Assembly (NCBI GenBank): GCA_017562135.1
Contig: QEYB01001278.1
Coordinates: forward strand, 1-45,606
From: Dipylidium caninum
Taxonomy: Eukaryota > Platyhelminthes > Cestoda > Cyclophyllidea > Dipylidiidae
DNA length: 45,606 nt
Direction of reading: 5' to 3'
The notes beneath the pieces were generated by a model that made no database searches, was not told where the DNA came from, and saw only the letters and a list, made by a program, of their open reading frames with translations. Below, piece after piece: positions 35,791 to 45,606 of this stretch; position 1 is the first letter of the stretch, and the number at the start of each line of letters is the position of its first letter. Position numbers and translations under genes: made by a program.

Positions 35791-38700
35791 GTTGGATAGT
35801 CTAGTCTTGAAAGCAAATCTTTTTGGAAAACTAACAACTTCTTCGGGTGGGGTGGGAGGGGGGATTCGCGGGATTTCACATACTGAAGCAATATTAGTTG
35901 TCATGCGAAGTAATGACACCTTGAGAGGAAGATTAATGAATACCATAACAAGACAGGCGCCTCTTTATGTAACGCATGGAGCGTCAGTGATGGATGGGAG
36001 AATCGAGAGAATTCTCACTTATTCACCTGTAAATTACGGAAGTGCCGATAGCTTTAATCTCTTAATCAAATCTTTCAAATTCCTCTTAAAAGTATGAAAG
36101 TTCTCGGTCCCTGTGCCTGTTGTCACTTTTACTTAAGCTCAACTCCGCTTTTTCTCCTGTTACCGTCATTCGGTGAAATATGATGCTATTCCTCTGCCAG
36201 CGATATCGTCTTCATTAATGATGTCACTGGTTTCCTGGCTTATCCATCTAGCTGGGCATTAGAAGAGAGGCAAGAGAGGACCCGGCGGTAATAAAGAACT
36301 GACATTAAGTGATTGGCAATGCACTTTCACAAATCAAAACTCCCCATTTTTACCAAACATTTATTAGCACTCAAGCACCATCACTCACTCTGTATGTTTT
36401 GCAGTAAAGTCGGGAAGCTTTAACTAGATTTAAGTGTCGTTTAAAATCCCCAAAGGCGCACCAACTATAGGGATCAGCCATTATTCATTCCCTTGCATCT
36501 TCTAAGAATGGCGGAGTCATTTTAACCAGGGTTTCACATACCCCATGAAAATGAAACGACTTTGCATGCACCTTTTTTACGTTGCGACCTAATCAAAAGT
36601 GAACTTAGAGACTCAAGTGCATCTAAGATGCGCAAAATGGAATGTGCATTTTGAAGGTAGGAAAAGTGGCTTGTCGAGGTTCTCAGCTCCCCTCTCCATG
36701 GCACCTATTAATTTTGTCATGTTTCTTCAATCCACTACCCGTTAGCTGATAATTCGAGATGATGAATGAGATATGACACGTATTCTACAATATCTTTGCC
36801 TTCTGCTCGAGTTTAAAGTCCCCATTGCAGGCATTGCTCTCCCCCTTTCCTTCATACTCTCTTCAATCTCGTAGATTTATAACGCCAGTGCATTAGAATC
36901 AGGGTTGTGGCAATGTTTACGGATGATGCGTAACACTTTTAAATTTTTGTCTAAACCACCTCTTAGCATAGCAACAATGACATCCAAAATAAGAAATCAG
37001 GCCTTTTGCTAGAGGGAACTAGTTTCACTCCGGCTGATAATGTGTCAATGGATTGGGAGCCTATAAGTCCGGCTTTAGGCTCCAACATTTGAAATACTAC
37101 GAACACTAAAGAACTTTCTTTTAAAGAGTACCTGTGTGATGTGACTTGGATTCAGCAAACTTCATACGCAGACCGAATTTGTGAAAGCCTCAAGATGCGT
37201 GTTTATAAACATTTTCGTCGTGCAATCATGTTGACTTGCAAGTCAGTGTTAAAGCTACCCAGATTTTATGAGTGAGGTGGTAATTTAAGAAGTTGAAGTC
37301 GTAAATGTTTCATAAGTGGCGACCATTTCTTCTCCAACGTGAAGTCATTATGGCTCCTCGATAAACAGATGTGATGCAGTAGATTAAAGACTTCTGTTGA
37401 GCCAGGCAAAATAACTGAAATTTAAAATATTTTTAGGCTATCCTCTCAAGAATATTATTGTCTTAGTGATTTACAAATTACTGGGTTAAAAGTGAAGACA
37501 AATGAAAGACCAAAAAAAGGTTTGTTTTATCTTGCTCGTCGCTCAGCAATGGTGTTTTTGCGGTATATTAGCTTTTATTACGAAGAAAAATTTGTCTTTT
37601 GTCAAATGCAGCATTGCCGGACCTTACTAGGGGAAAATGAAAAGACTACGGAGCTATACAGTAATTTATTTCCATCAAATCAATACTACTTCTAAGATTC
37701 TACACTGCGCCTCCTATGCAACTCTTTTATGTACAAAAGGTGGGTTGTAAAACTCGGTCTTCATGCATCACTTTCGTCTGTTTCGGTCATAGCTTGTAGG
37801 AGCACCGTGAGTGCGGCGTTGCCCGAATTCTCGGCCAAGTCGCACACCGTTTCGCCGGCCTAACACAACGCAGACAAAATTTACATTCACAGTTAAAGAA
37901 GAGGGTGAAGCTGGTGTACTTAGAACATAGAACCCTATCCTGGTAGTACGTAAAAGGTGCATAAAGAAAATTCTTGAACACTTAGTCAACTTAGGGTATT
38001 AAGTTTCGACCTAACGTTTGTGTCTTGATATTTCGAGAATTGAGGCTTTGCCTGAATTGATCAGAGTCTTGAAGGACAATCTACAAAATCTTTTCAAAGG
38101 TTTCTTTTGCTGAGAGTATTCGAAAATGTGGCGCCGTTCGAACTCCTCCCCCCAAAGGGACAGTAATCAGTCTCAAAACTCTCTCCTTCACCCTTAATTT
38201 GATCATAAAACCATCTTGACATGGACACTTTTCCCTATGGCCTTAAGAATAATTGGAACTACAAGACAGTTCCAGTGATTTTAATAAGTTGAGGGTAATA
38301 CGAGTTGATGAATCTACCTCATTGCGCTCATGGAGAGGAGCAAATGCCTCGAGGAGCAGTTCAGCGGCCTCGTACTGGCCGTGTTTGCAGGCCAAATGGA
38401 GTGGCGTGTTGCCTCTGTCGTCCTTTGCGTTCACAGGCAGTCCTACCTCGATCAGCACACGCACCATCGTTGTATCTCCCATGGCGGCCGCATCGTGGAG
38501 CATCGTGCGCCCGCGCTAAATGCAAATATAATCAACCCTTATTGTTGGACTACAGTGCCTTGCTTGCCAGAGCCTTAGAGAAAACACGATCGCACCTATT
38601 CTCTCCCCATATGCTGCCCGCATTACTGTCGATAGGACATGCATGAGGGTGAAATTATGATTCAGACTCCTCCATTCTTACTCCATCACACTTTCCTTTA

Positions 38701-40776
38701 GGAGGAGGCGAGTGGTGTTTCATGGCTTGTCCTCAATGGCGATTCACTTGAGACGACGCCACACCTCCTCCCCTTTCCGTACTATAGTGCTAAATGCTCG
38801 ACAGTCTTTAACATGGCATTTTTGCGCGTCAGTCAGTTTCCACCGCGTAATTGCTCACTCCCTTAAGTATGTGGTCCATAAAACAGCGATAAGAGCATAA
38901 ATGGTAATTAAAGCATGTGCCAACTCAGTCGTATACCAAATGGCTAAAGTGATGAACAGTGTCACGAAGTGAAGTTAATATCGTCTAAAGGTGATTCGAC
39001 TCTCGGAAGTGAGGGTATTGATAACAAGATTAAGAAGACTTCTATATGGAAGACTCTGAGATTTGGAAAGAGTCATGGATAAGATAGGGGATTTGTACAC
39101 CCTCAGATACTCCCGAGAGCAATTAAACATTCCCTCACCCCACTTCGTCTGTCCCGCCCCGTCACGCCTCTTCGGTAGCAGTTTGTTCACCCCTCGAAGG
39201 GGATGAATGGCAGCAGATGGGCTACCAATCCTATCACTTTGTCTTTCGCAGTTCCCGCAAGGTTGGGTTGTGAACCAAAGAAACCGGTTACACCCATAAT
39301 GCGGAATATTTGTCCCACAGGGATTCATGAAGAAGCTTTACCTACAACTTGTGAGTACATGAAGTCGTGATATGCCTTCGAAAGAGTCCCTACCTCTAAC
39401 ACATATGCGCGACATCTGTCTTTTGGGGAAAAAACCCCGAAATTCAATTTACTGGAGGGTTACCGTTGTGCTTTAGATTTCGGAGTAGAAAAATGAGATA
39501 TTTTCCACACAGAGAGTCAAATGTCTACACTGTGGTCCGCGATTCTCGCCTGACCGCCTTGTGGCATTTATTGTATTCCAAACACATTCATTGTTCAGAG
39601 AGATGAATTGTCCCAACGGCCGGTGGTGTTTCAGCTTAAACTTTAACAAAACTATGATTTGCTGCATTTCCTCCTTCATTTGTAATGAACCGACAGAAGA
39701 GAAGGTGGTTTAGTGTGGATGAAAGCTTGGAGAAATGCATTTCAACACCGCCTCGAGGTAACCGCGCTAAGCGCGTGGTACGGGGCCCCCGCCCGCTAAA
39801 TGCAAATAGCAGCTCATTGCACGACCCCGTAATCTCCTTGGGTGCAGACTCCAGTCTGTGCAATGGCGTGGTGCGTGACGACTCGGCGGATTGCCTGCAA
39901 ATATCCGCTTCTGGCCCTGACGAGTCTACCGGAAGGCTCTTTGGCGTCGATGGTACTCCGAAGCGATGAGTTTGTATTGCAGTTGTTTCCCGGCCGGTTA
40001 GATGTTTCGTCGGAAGTATGGGACAAAGGATGGTTTCCCATTTATCGGCAATTATGATGTAGAATTTTAAGTAAAATGGCTACCGTGATTGGCCACTGTT
40101 GTTTCCTCCCCCTAAAATGCATTTCAACACAGTCATCCGTCAAGACGGACTTGTTTTCTCGGGTTTTCTCCTCCAACGGAGATGGAGTGAGTTGAATGGT
40201 CACCGAGACGGCCCATCGGTTGCATCGCGAAGGCGGATGACTTTTTTTATATTTGAGTACTGGTGACTCTGGCTCCAAACGACAATGGCAAGACATGATG
40301 CCCCGGACGAGTATTTAAAAATCCAGAATGGTAACTTTGTGTAGGAATTACACAATTTGTTGTTCTGTTTTTAGGAAGAAGACATCAGTGGAATGAGACT
40401 GATTCGTCAGGTGGATGACCACCTGACCAATTCCTTCACGATCCCCAAGGCAACTGTGTTAGAAACAGACCCAAACCGAAGGTCTATAAAGGTGCGCCTC
40501 CCTCGCCATCATTTACATTATCAACCTGTCTTCCCCACAGCCTCTCAGGTCGCATTTGAGAAGGTAGAAAGTGAGCGACTCGTCGGAAAGTGGAAACCCT
40601 CCCCGCCTAAACTTTCAGGACGGTTGATCCTCTTTCGGAGTTCACACACAACAAGGCTGAGCGTTCATACACTCGCCTCAGTCTCTAATACAGCTGATTT
40701 TGTCTTGCAGCATCCCTGTCGACTCCATTTACTAAGACAAAGGCCTTTCAAGGCCAAACCGGAAAACATTCGCTGA
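35791..40776 (+). CDS. Gene P: multi-exon protein, family not recognised
   Basis: Fourteen plus-strand exons were read: 35791-36091, 36138-36172, 36201-36287, 37467-37660, 37697-37739, 38702-38866, 39061-39174, 39252-39350, 39458-39572, 39599-39681, 39714-39757, 39848-40015, 40133-40186 and 40375-40776 (stop). Phases agree through exons 1-6 and 7-14; the join between 38866 and 39061 does not fit, so an exon is missing there. The 5' end with the ATG is also missing. The sum is more than 600 residues of ordinary globular composition. Landmarks are 'DIVFINDVTGFLAYPSSWAL' (exon 3), 'FLRYISFYYEEKFVFCQMQH' (exon 4), 'CPNGRWCFSLNFNKTMICC' (exon 10) and 'FSSNGDGEEDISGMRLIRQ' across the last junction. 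No domain or membrane span was recognised. Several introns are only 26-36 bases. Individual exon edges are uncertain, exons 7 and 9 having weak acceptors. Confidence 0.6.
37761..38515 (-). CDS. Small ankyrin-repeat protein, nested in a gene P intron
   Basis: Two minus-strand exons, 38318-38515 and 37761-37859 (stop), join in phase 0. The first encodes one whole ankyrin repeat and parts of its neighbours: 'MLHDAAAMGDTTMVRVLIE' then 'DDRGNTPLHLACKHGQYEA'. The second completes the last repeat ('AGETVCDLAENSGNAALTVL') and ends in an acidic tail. If translation starts at the ATG at 38503, the product has 94 residues, about two and a half repeats, which is small for a stable ankyrin domain. An upstream exon may exist, but the acceptor (GCATTTAG) lies only 12 bases before that ATG, so a trans-spliced start is possible. 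The whole gene fits in the gene P intron between 37739 and 38702. The family is not identified; such proteins act in protein binding. Confidence 0.75.
39733..39748 (+). repeat. 16-base repeat, member 1
   Basis: AAATGCATTTCAACAC occurs here and again at 40115-40130, with a palindromic ATGCAT core. This copy lies inside gene P exon 39714-39757. The other forms the acceptor side of the intron before exon 40133-40186. Confidence 0.7.
40115..40130 (+). repeat. 16-base repeat, member 2
   Basis: Exact match to 39733-39748, placed just before the splice acceptor of the gene P exon at 40133-40186. Confidence 0.7.
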
Positions 40777-41250
40777 CCTCTCATAAATTCACCTTTTGTG
40801 AATAACTTACAAAACATCCTTACACGAGAGAAGATTTTCACAATAGCAGGAGTTGAATGCGTCAAAATTTTCCATTTGAATGGTAAAATCGTACCTAAGT
40901 AAGGTTAACTCAATGTTGGGGAGTCTTTCGCTTCAATGCTTGCAATTGGAAAGGGCGTCTCCAGCGGAAACAAGATGCTGGTAGGCGCGTCCCGATATTA
41001 GGTTGAAACGATCCCACTTTTCTACTTTTAGAGCGGGTAGAAAAAACACGAATAGCGAAAAAGCCTTTCCTATAGCTTCTTAATCGCATACAAATGAACC
41101 TATTTTCGAAAAAAAGGTTGATCAGAATGCGCTTGACCTATGTTAACCCAATGACAAATAATTCCAAAAAATCTACGACTGAAAGCTTGAAAATCCCATG
41201 CTTAGAAAGGTAGGAATCTAAATGTGACTGTTAGCCCAGATTAAAATAAA
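40395..41250 (+). repeat. Block identical between the two repeat copies (right member)
   Basis: This is the right-hand partner of 6009-6864. It lies where the reliable part of the right copy (34349-41250) overlaps the reliable part of the left copy (6009-11152), so it is the natural joining point if the two ends are merged. Confidence 0.9.
41245..41250 (+). terminator. Candidate polyadenylation signal of gene P (right copy)
   Basis: AATAAA, the partner of 6859-6864, about 470 bases after the gene P stop at 40774-40776. Confidence 0.35.
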
Positions 41251-43824
41251 AACCTTGATTGATACAGAGAGTCCTCCTGCAGGCAGAGCTTCCTAATATT
41301 AGCAACAAATTATTGTTTTACGAATTTTTTACGACTCTATGAAATTACTGAGCGGGATAATTGAGAAAATAGACCGACTTATGCTTGAAAAAAGTCAAAC
41401 ACCACGAAATCCCCTTGTTACAGTCATTACATCTCTTGGTAGATCTGGTCGGAAGCTGCAAAAACCCGTCGACGACGACGGACTCGAACTGCGTGATTCG
41501 CGTTGGGGAATCGGAACCAACACAAGAACATCCTGGTTGCGCCAAGCGGAGAGGTGAGTTGACAGACTGCTTGTGAGAGGATTCTGTAAGCGCAGGGAAG
41601 GTTAGAAAGCAGCCGAGGATTGCATTCCACTCCGCTGTTAATCAGGTTGCCTTCACTCGGACAGCCGATTGGGTGCAACTCCTGCTCCATCCAATTGTCA
41701 TTAATGCAAAAAGGATTTACTTTGAGGATATCGAGTGAAGTGGTATTGGGAACGTCGCTTGAGGCCACTGCGTCCCGACATTAACAGAAGAGCAAGAAAA
41801 GTTGACTTGGTCGCAAGTAACGAAACAAACTACAACGCTTTACTTATCAGTATAAACTAACAATTTTCAAAAAAGTAGATAACCTTACGAGAGAGGTGTA
41901 CCACTAATGGTGTAATGCATGAAAGGAGATATAAAATCGCGGTGTATAGTCACCAAGACAGCCTCAAGAGCCGGGATTTTGTGGCGGGAAGATTTGACCC
42001 ACGAACTGCAAAACCGAAAAATTGTCCCTTTTTCGATTTCCCCTCACCTAGGAGAAGGCCTCCTACACCCTTCGGGTGAGTTGTCCCAAACCCTGTGTCT
42101 CGGAACGCAGTGCCTCAGATCCGGAAATGATCAACCACTCCAGTCGGCATTCTTCTACCATCATTGTAGAAGTTCAAGATTATGCCCAAAAAAGATGCAC
42201 TCCTTAAATTACATTACATTTTAAGTTCAGGAGGGGCCTTATCTCGGTGTCAATTAGTTCAAGTAGGTGTCTAAAAATGGCATTCTTTACTAAATATAAA
42301 TGCAAAAAAGTGTGAAGAAGATAAGACGGTACGCAGAAAAAGCAGAAGAAAGGAGGGCGAAACAACACCAAGTAGCGATTATCCATCAGCACAGGACGGG
42401 GATGGGAAAAAACACGAAATATCAAACACGAATTGGTAGTGACGTGGGTGCGGTTAATTGACATCATAAAATAACAGGTATATAAATAATAACAAGGTCG
42501 CAGTTACCATGAAAGTGTGAATGAGAATAGAAAAAGAGGAAGAGGTGAAAAAAGGGGTTTACACACTTCCGCGACGTCGCAGATCCCTTTGAGCTGGATA
42601 TTAGGACGTTGTAATTTGCAGAGTCCAAGGCTCCTCTCAGTGGCATTTGTTTCCGCCGTCACTAGCCAAGATGAAAAGTATGAATACATTATTATAAAGC
42701 AGGTAACAACAGGTATGCATTTCTAAGGTTATTTATTCATCAGAAAATAAAATGAAGGACAGCGATCTCCACGCTACTGGTTCCCTTCATCCCTGATATG
42801 CAACTTGGCCTTGACAGCTTATTTTCGCAAGGCCCTCTTTCTACGAATCGCTCTTTTCAGAGTTAAATACTTCTCTCTTAATTCCATGACCATAGTCGCT
42901 TAGCATCTGTCCCGGTAAAAATTGACATTAAAGTATAGACATTCAAGCTACGGTTCTAAGAAAGAAACCGGGACCTTACCAGGATGTACTTGATGGTGCT
43001 TTGTTTTGCAGTAAAATAGTTAAGTTTTGAGAGAGCTGATTGGTCAAGGAAGTAAAGGGAATCTGAAAATATCCTCTTCATTCCATCAGCTTCAGCCTCG
43101 TTCTGAGAGGGTCGAAGTAGATAAGCTTTCTAAAAGCCATCAACACAAGGTCAATTTACCAATATATAACAATACGTATTAACAGTGTGGTTGAATCTTA
43201 GCCAACCCTAATAAGTAAATCATATCAGACCGGGCAATCTCAAGACAGTCAGAAATTAATCAAGAGAATCTGATGTGGCGTAAAAAAAGCAAAGAACAAG
43301 GGAATAAAGGAAGATCAGATTAAGAGAAAAAAGCAAACTGCAGCCTTTTGCTAACGGCCACAAAAATGACAGTGAAAGTGATGGTTTCCCATACACGCCT
43401 AATTCAGGGCATGACAGTCGGATTGCGCGAAGCTGCCAGGTTGCCTTCAATGTGTCCAGCAGGGGTCAGGGCTTTTAAACGCAAGTGTTTGAATTTTAAA
43501 AGAGAATACAAGAAGTACTAGTGAGGCTGAGGACTCACATCTAAAATAACCCCCAAAGCATTTAAGGCCCACACGAGTATATACCCATGTGTTGCAGTGA
43601 GAATGTCGAACTACCACTGCCCAATGAGGGGAATCTCATTCGATAAGGGGAGGATCTTGATTTAATGCAAATGAAAAGCACCTTAAAAAGGTTGGGGAAG
43701 ATGGATGAGAACTAGAGAAAGCGCATAAGACGCAGAAATTACAAAACATTTACCCGAAGTAGGAAGCCATACACGTGGTACATGATGTGGAATTTGGTCA
43801 CGAATGGCTCAACTTTATACTTAC
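41251..43824 (-). other. Poor-quality second copy of the candidate 3' exon region
   Basis: This corresponds to about 6865-9402 of the left copy. The same splice sites can be found, but indels break the frames that are open in the left copy. Use 7252-8253 for interpretation. Confidence 0.6.
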
Positions 43825-44005
43825 GTGCAATCTTCGACGTTGGCCGCTTCCTAATCGGTTGGTTCGGGTCAAACGCCGCTTTAGAGAAGACTTGGAAACG
43901 GACCGATTCTTGGGTATGTACGTATTGGTCGTGCGTCGACTGCTTTTGGGTCTTAGAAAGCGGCGAATCAACGCTCTCGTCATCCTCATCAAATACAATC
44001 CACAC
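43825..44005 (-). pseudogene. Second copy of the ATF6-like exon at 9403-9582
   Basis: The same exon with the same acceptor (TTTTTCGTAG) and donor (GTAAGT), but 181 bases instead of 180 because of one extra base near 43906, which shifts the frame in its second half. Both versions are open to the donor, so the frame alone does not decide which is right. The left copy is preferred because of the general quality pattern. Confidence 0.6.
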
Positions 44006-45023
44006 CTACGAAAAAGAAATAATTTCGCAGTCGTAAAGGATTGCTGAACATACAAGGTGGGTGATAGTAAACAGAAATTCTTCCGAACAAGTTGATTGGC
44101 TAGAGAAGAGAGTTCCCCATTCCAACAAGCGTACTGAATGTTGCCATAAGGGAAACACGAGTGTGATCTAACTCATCGAAATCATGAAATTTTTAACATA
44201 CGTTGTGTGTATGATAAGCCTGCCTCTTTTGGATAATTAGTAGCACTTTGACACAAAGAGGATGATTATATTGACTGGATGTTGTGTATAAGACAGGATG
44301 TCAGTAGCAACACAAAAACAAAAGGCATGTACATAAAAGTATCGAATTTCCTCAATGAAATAAACAAGAAAAGTACCAACGAAGTAACAAAAGAAAGGCC
44401 GCGAACCAACTCCCGATTTACTCTACCAAAATCCAACCGTCTGTTCGCATACAAAGAGGTAAGTGACTCATGTTTGTACAGGAATTACAATACATAAACA
44501 ATGGTTGCCGTCTGCCATAAACATGGTCTTATACCAAACTGCATTAAAGGAACCTGCTTTTCTTGAATCGACTTGAGTGCATTTTGCAAGAAATCCCAAT
44601 ACAGTTCAAACACAACGTAGAGATATGAGAATTGTTTTTAAGACGTCGATGCATTTTAGCAAACCTAATGATGCTATAGCTTGCCGTAAGTGAAAACGGG
44701 CGTCAAGCCTTAAACATGAAAGTTTAAAACATGCATAGCAGTTTAATTTATGATTTCTATGGCTACACAACTTGTCACAAAAATCCTTGTGTGTTAATCC
44801 TCTTAATAGGCCAGTTAAGCGATGCGATTGACGCACTTTTCAACTAGAACGAGAAAACAGGTCCCATTGTTAATCTGCTACCGACATTTCGTAACAATAG
44901 GGCGAAAAATGTTCCCGATTAATCATATCATAAGCTACGAAAATTCTACAATGATATAGGTTTTGGGCGTCGGATGGCCATGGTTTAGTACCGAATACAT
45001 GCTAAGAGAAGCACTGAGCCTAC

Positions 45024-45241
45024 CGGTTCCGTTGGGGATTAAAGAAAACGCCGGGCAGACAAAACTCAATGGAAATTTCTTTAGAGGTCGTGTTACCGTT
45101 GAATGGCTATCACTGCAGCAGCACCACATCTGTTACGGTTTTTTCGCAGACTGTACTACGTCTGAAGAGCACCTCGAAGTAAGGAGGTGGAAAGGAGGGT
45201 TCTTCCACCAAATGGAGTTTTCACAAGATTGTCTTTCTGGT
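45024..45241 (-). pseudogene. Frame-broken second copy of the ATF6-like luminal exon
   Basis: The copy of 10590-10807. Several compensating indels leave the length unchanged but interrupt the minus-strand frame with stops. As a side effect the plus strand is open for 108 codons (44963-45289); this is treated as an artefact. Confidence 0.65.
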
Positions 45242-45606
45242 CTAGATGGAAAAAAAATGAAGTTGAGTTTAGTTGATTCGGGTACTTAAATACGCTAGAA
45301 TTTCGGGATCTTTGAAGATAATAATGGGAACTAATTGAAATATTTTAATTTCAAAGAAATGGCCAAGTACAAACAATCAACCTTAAAAATTCCCCTTCCT
45401 ATGAGTCAATTAAAAAAGGGTTCGTCTACCTGAAAAACACGTGTTCTAAATTAAATTACCCTGTTTACTTAATTTTTTGCCGCGCAGTTAGGATAAAAGA
45501 ATAAATATATCAACAAAAGTTATTCAGTCAGGGACTGAGACGTCACGAAAGACGACAGGACCATTTTGAGATGAATGGTTAATTAACTAATTAAAAAGAG
45601 CACTGT

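Larger units (their letters stand above)
34349..45602 (+). repeat. Right copy of the ~11.2-kb terminal direct repeat
   Basis: This is the second copy of 14-11152, in direct orientation. Up to about 41250 it is the reliable copy: the GLMP exon, the ankyrin exons and most gene P exons read through cleanly here and not in the left copy. Beyond about 41251 it becomes poorer, being net about 64 bases longer than the left copy and breaking the ATF6 luminal exon. The offset between copies in the identical block is 34,386 bases, which is the implied unit length. Confidence 0.97.

Noticed and set aside
43775..44047. A plus-strand basic ORF overlapping the ATF6-like exon
   Set aside because: It exists only because of an extra base in the right-hand copy and has no good splice sites. 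The minus strand has a strong acceptor and a GTAAGT donor.
44963..45289. A 108-codon plus-strand ORF with natural-looking composition
   Set aside because: It is open only in the poorer copy. In the better copy the opposite strand carries an in-phase ATF6 luminal exon with a strong acceptor.
1..45606. Plasmid, phage, mitochondrial or viral circle as the explanation for the terminal repeat
   Set aside because: All recognisable genes are intron-containing nuclear animal genes. No replication, capsid, integrase, organelle or viral gene was seen.
1..45606. CRISPR arrays, tRNA, rRNA and transposon ends
   Set aside because: No spaced direct repeats, no cloverleaf with conserved loops, no transposase or reverse transcriptase fragments and no terminal inverted repeats were noticed by eye. 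A tRNAscan or RepeatMasker run would be needed to exclude small ones.

Overview
The window is eukaryotic nuclear DNA of roughly 38-40% GC. It holds intron-rich animal genes and no bacterial, phage or organelle genes. Recognisable genes are an ATF6-type bZIP transcription factor, dolichyldiphosphatase (DOLPP1), a ZFC3H1-type zinc-finger protein, glycosylated lysosomal membrane protein (GLMP) and an ankyrin-repeat protein. Many introns are only 26-36 bases long, and strong splice acceptors lie directly upstream of several start codons. That would fit a flatworm or another animal with spliced-leader trans-splicing, but the species cannot be fixed from the sequence.

The dominant structural feature is a direct repeat of about 11.2 kb. 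Bases 14-11152 are repeated at 34349-45602, so both ends of the window are the same stretch. The copies differ mostly by small indels, except for about 860 bases (6009-6864 and 40395-41250) that are identical, at an offset of 34,386. Reading frames show which copy is right. Left of about 6.0 kb the right-hand copy keeps frames and the left-hand copy is broken. Right of about 41.25 kb the reverse holds. This is what a contig looks like when it runs around a 34.4-kb unit and its two outer ends are low quality. The unit is either circular or tandemly repeated, or the contig is an assembly self-overlap. The best sequence is about 6.0-41.25 kb; 1-6.0 kb and 41.25-45.6 kb are poorer second copies.

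Layout on the reliable part, left to right: 3' end of gene 'P' (plus, ends 6390/40776); ATF6-like gene (minus, 15586 down to about 9.4 kb, perhaps 7.25 kb); a small membrane protein and DOLPP1 (minus, 16.5-17.8 kb, possible operon); a sparse stretch (17.8-20.9 kb); a coiled-coil gene (plus, 20.9-23.1 kb); ZFC3H1-like (minus, 27.94-24.39 kb); GLMP (minus, 34.46-28.33 kb); the multi-exon unidentified gene P (plus, 35.8-40.8 kb), carrying an ankyrin gene on the opposite strand inside one of its introns.

The genes do not form one pathway. ATF6, DOLPP1 and GLMP all concern the secretory and lysosomal system, but that may be coincidence. All gene models were built by hand from open frames, splice consensus and intron phase, so exon edges are predictions.
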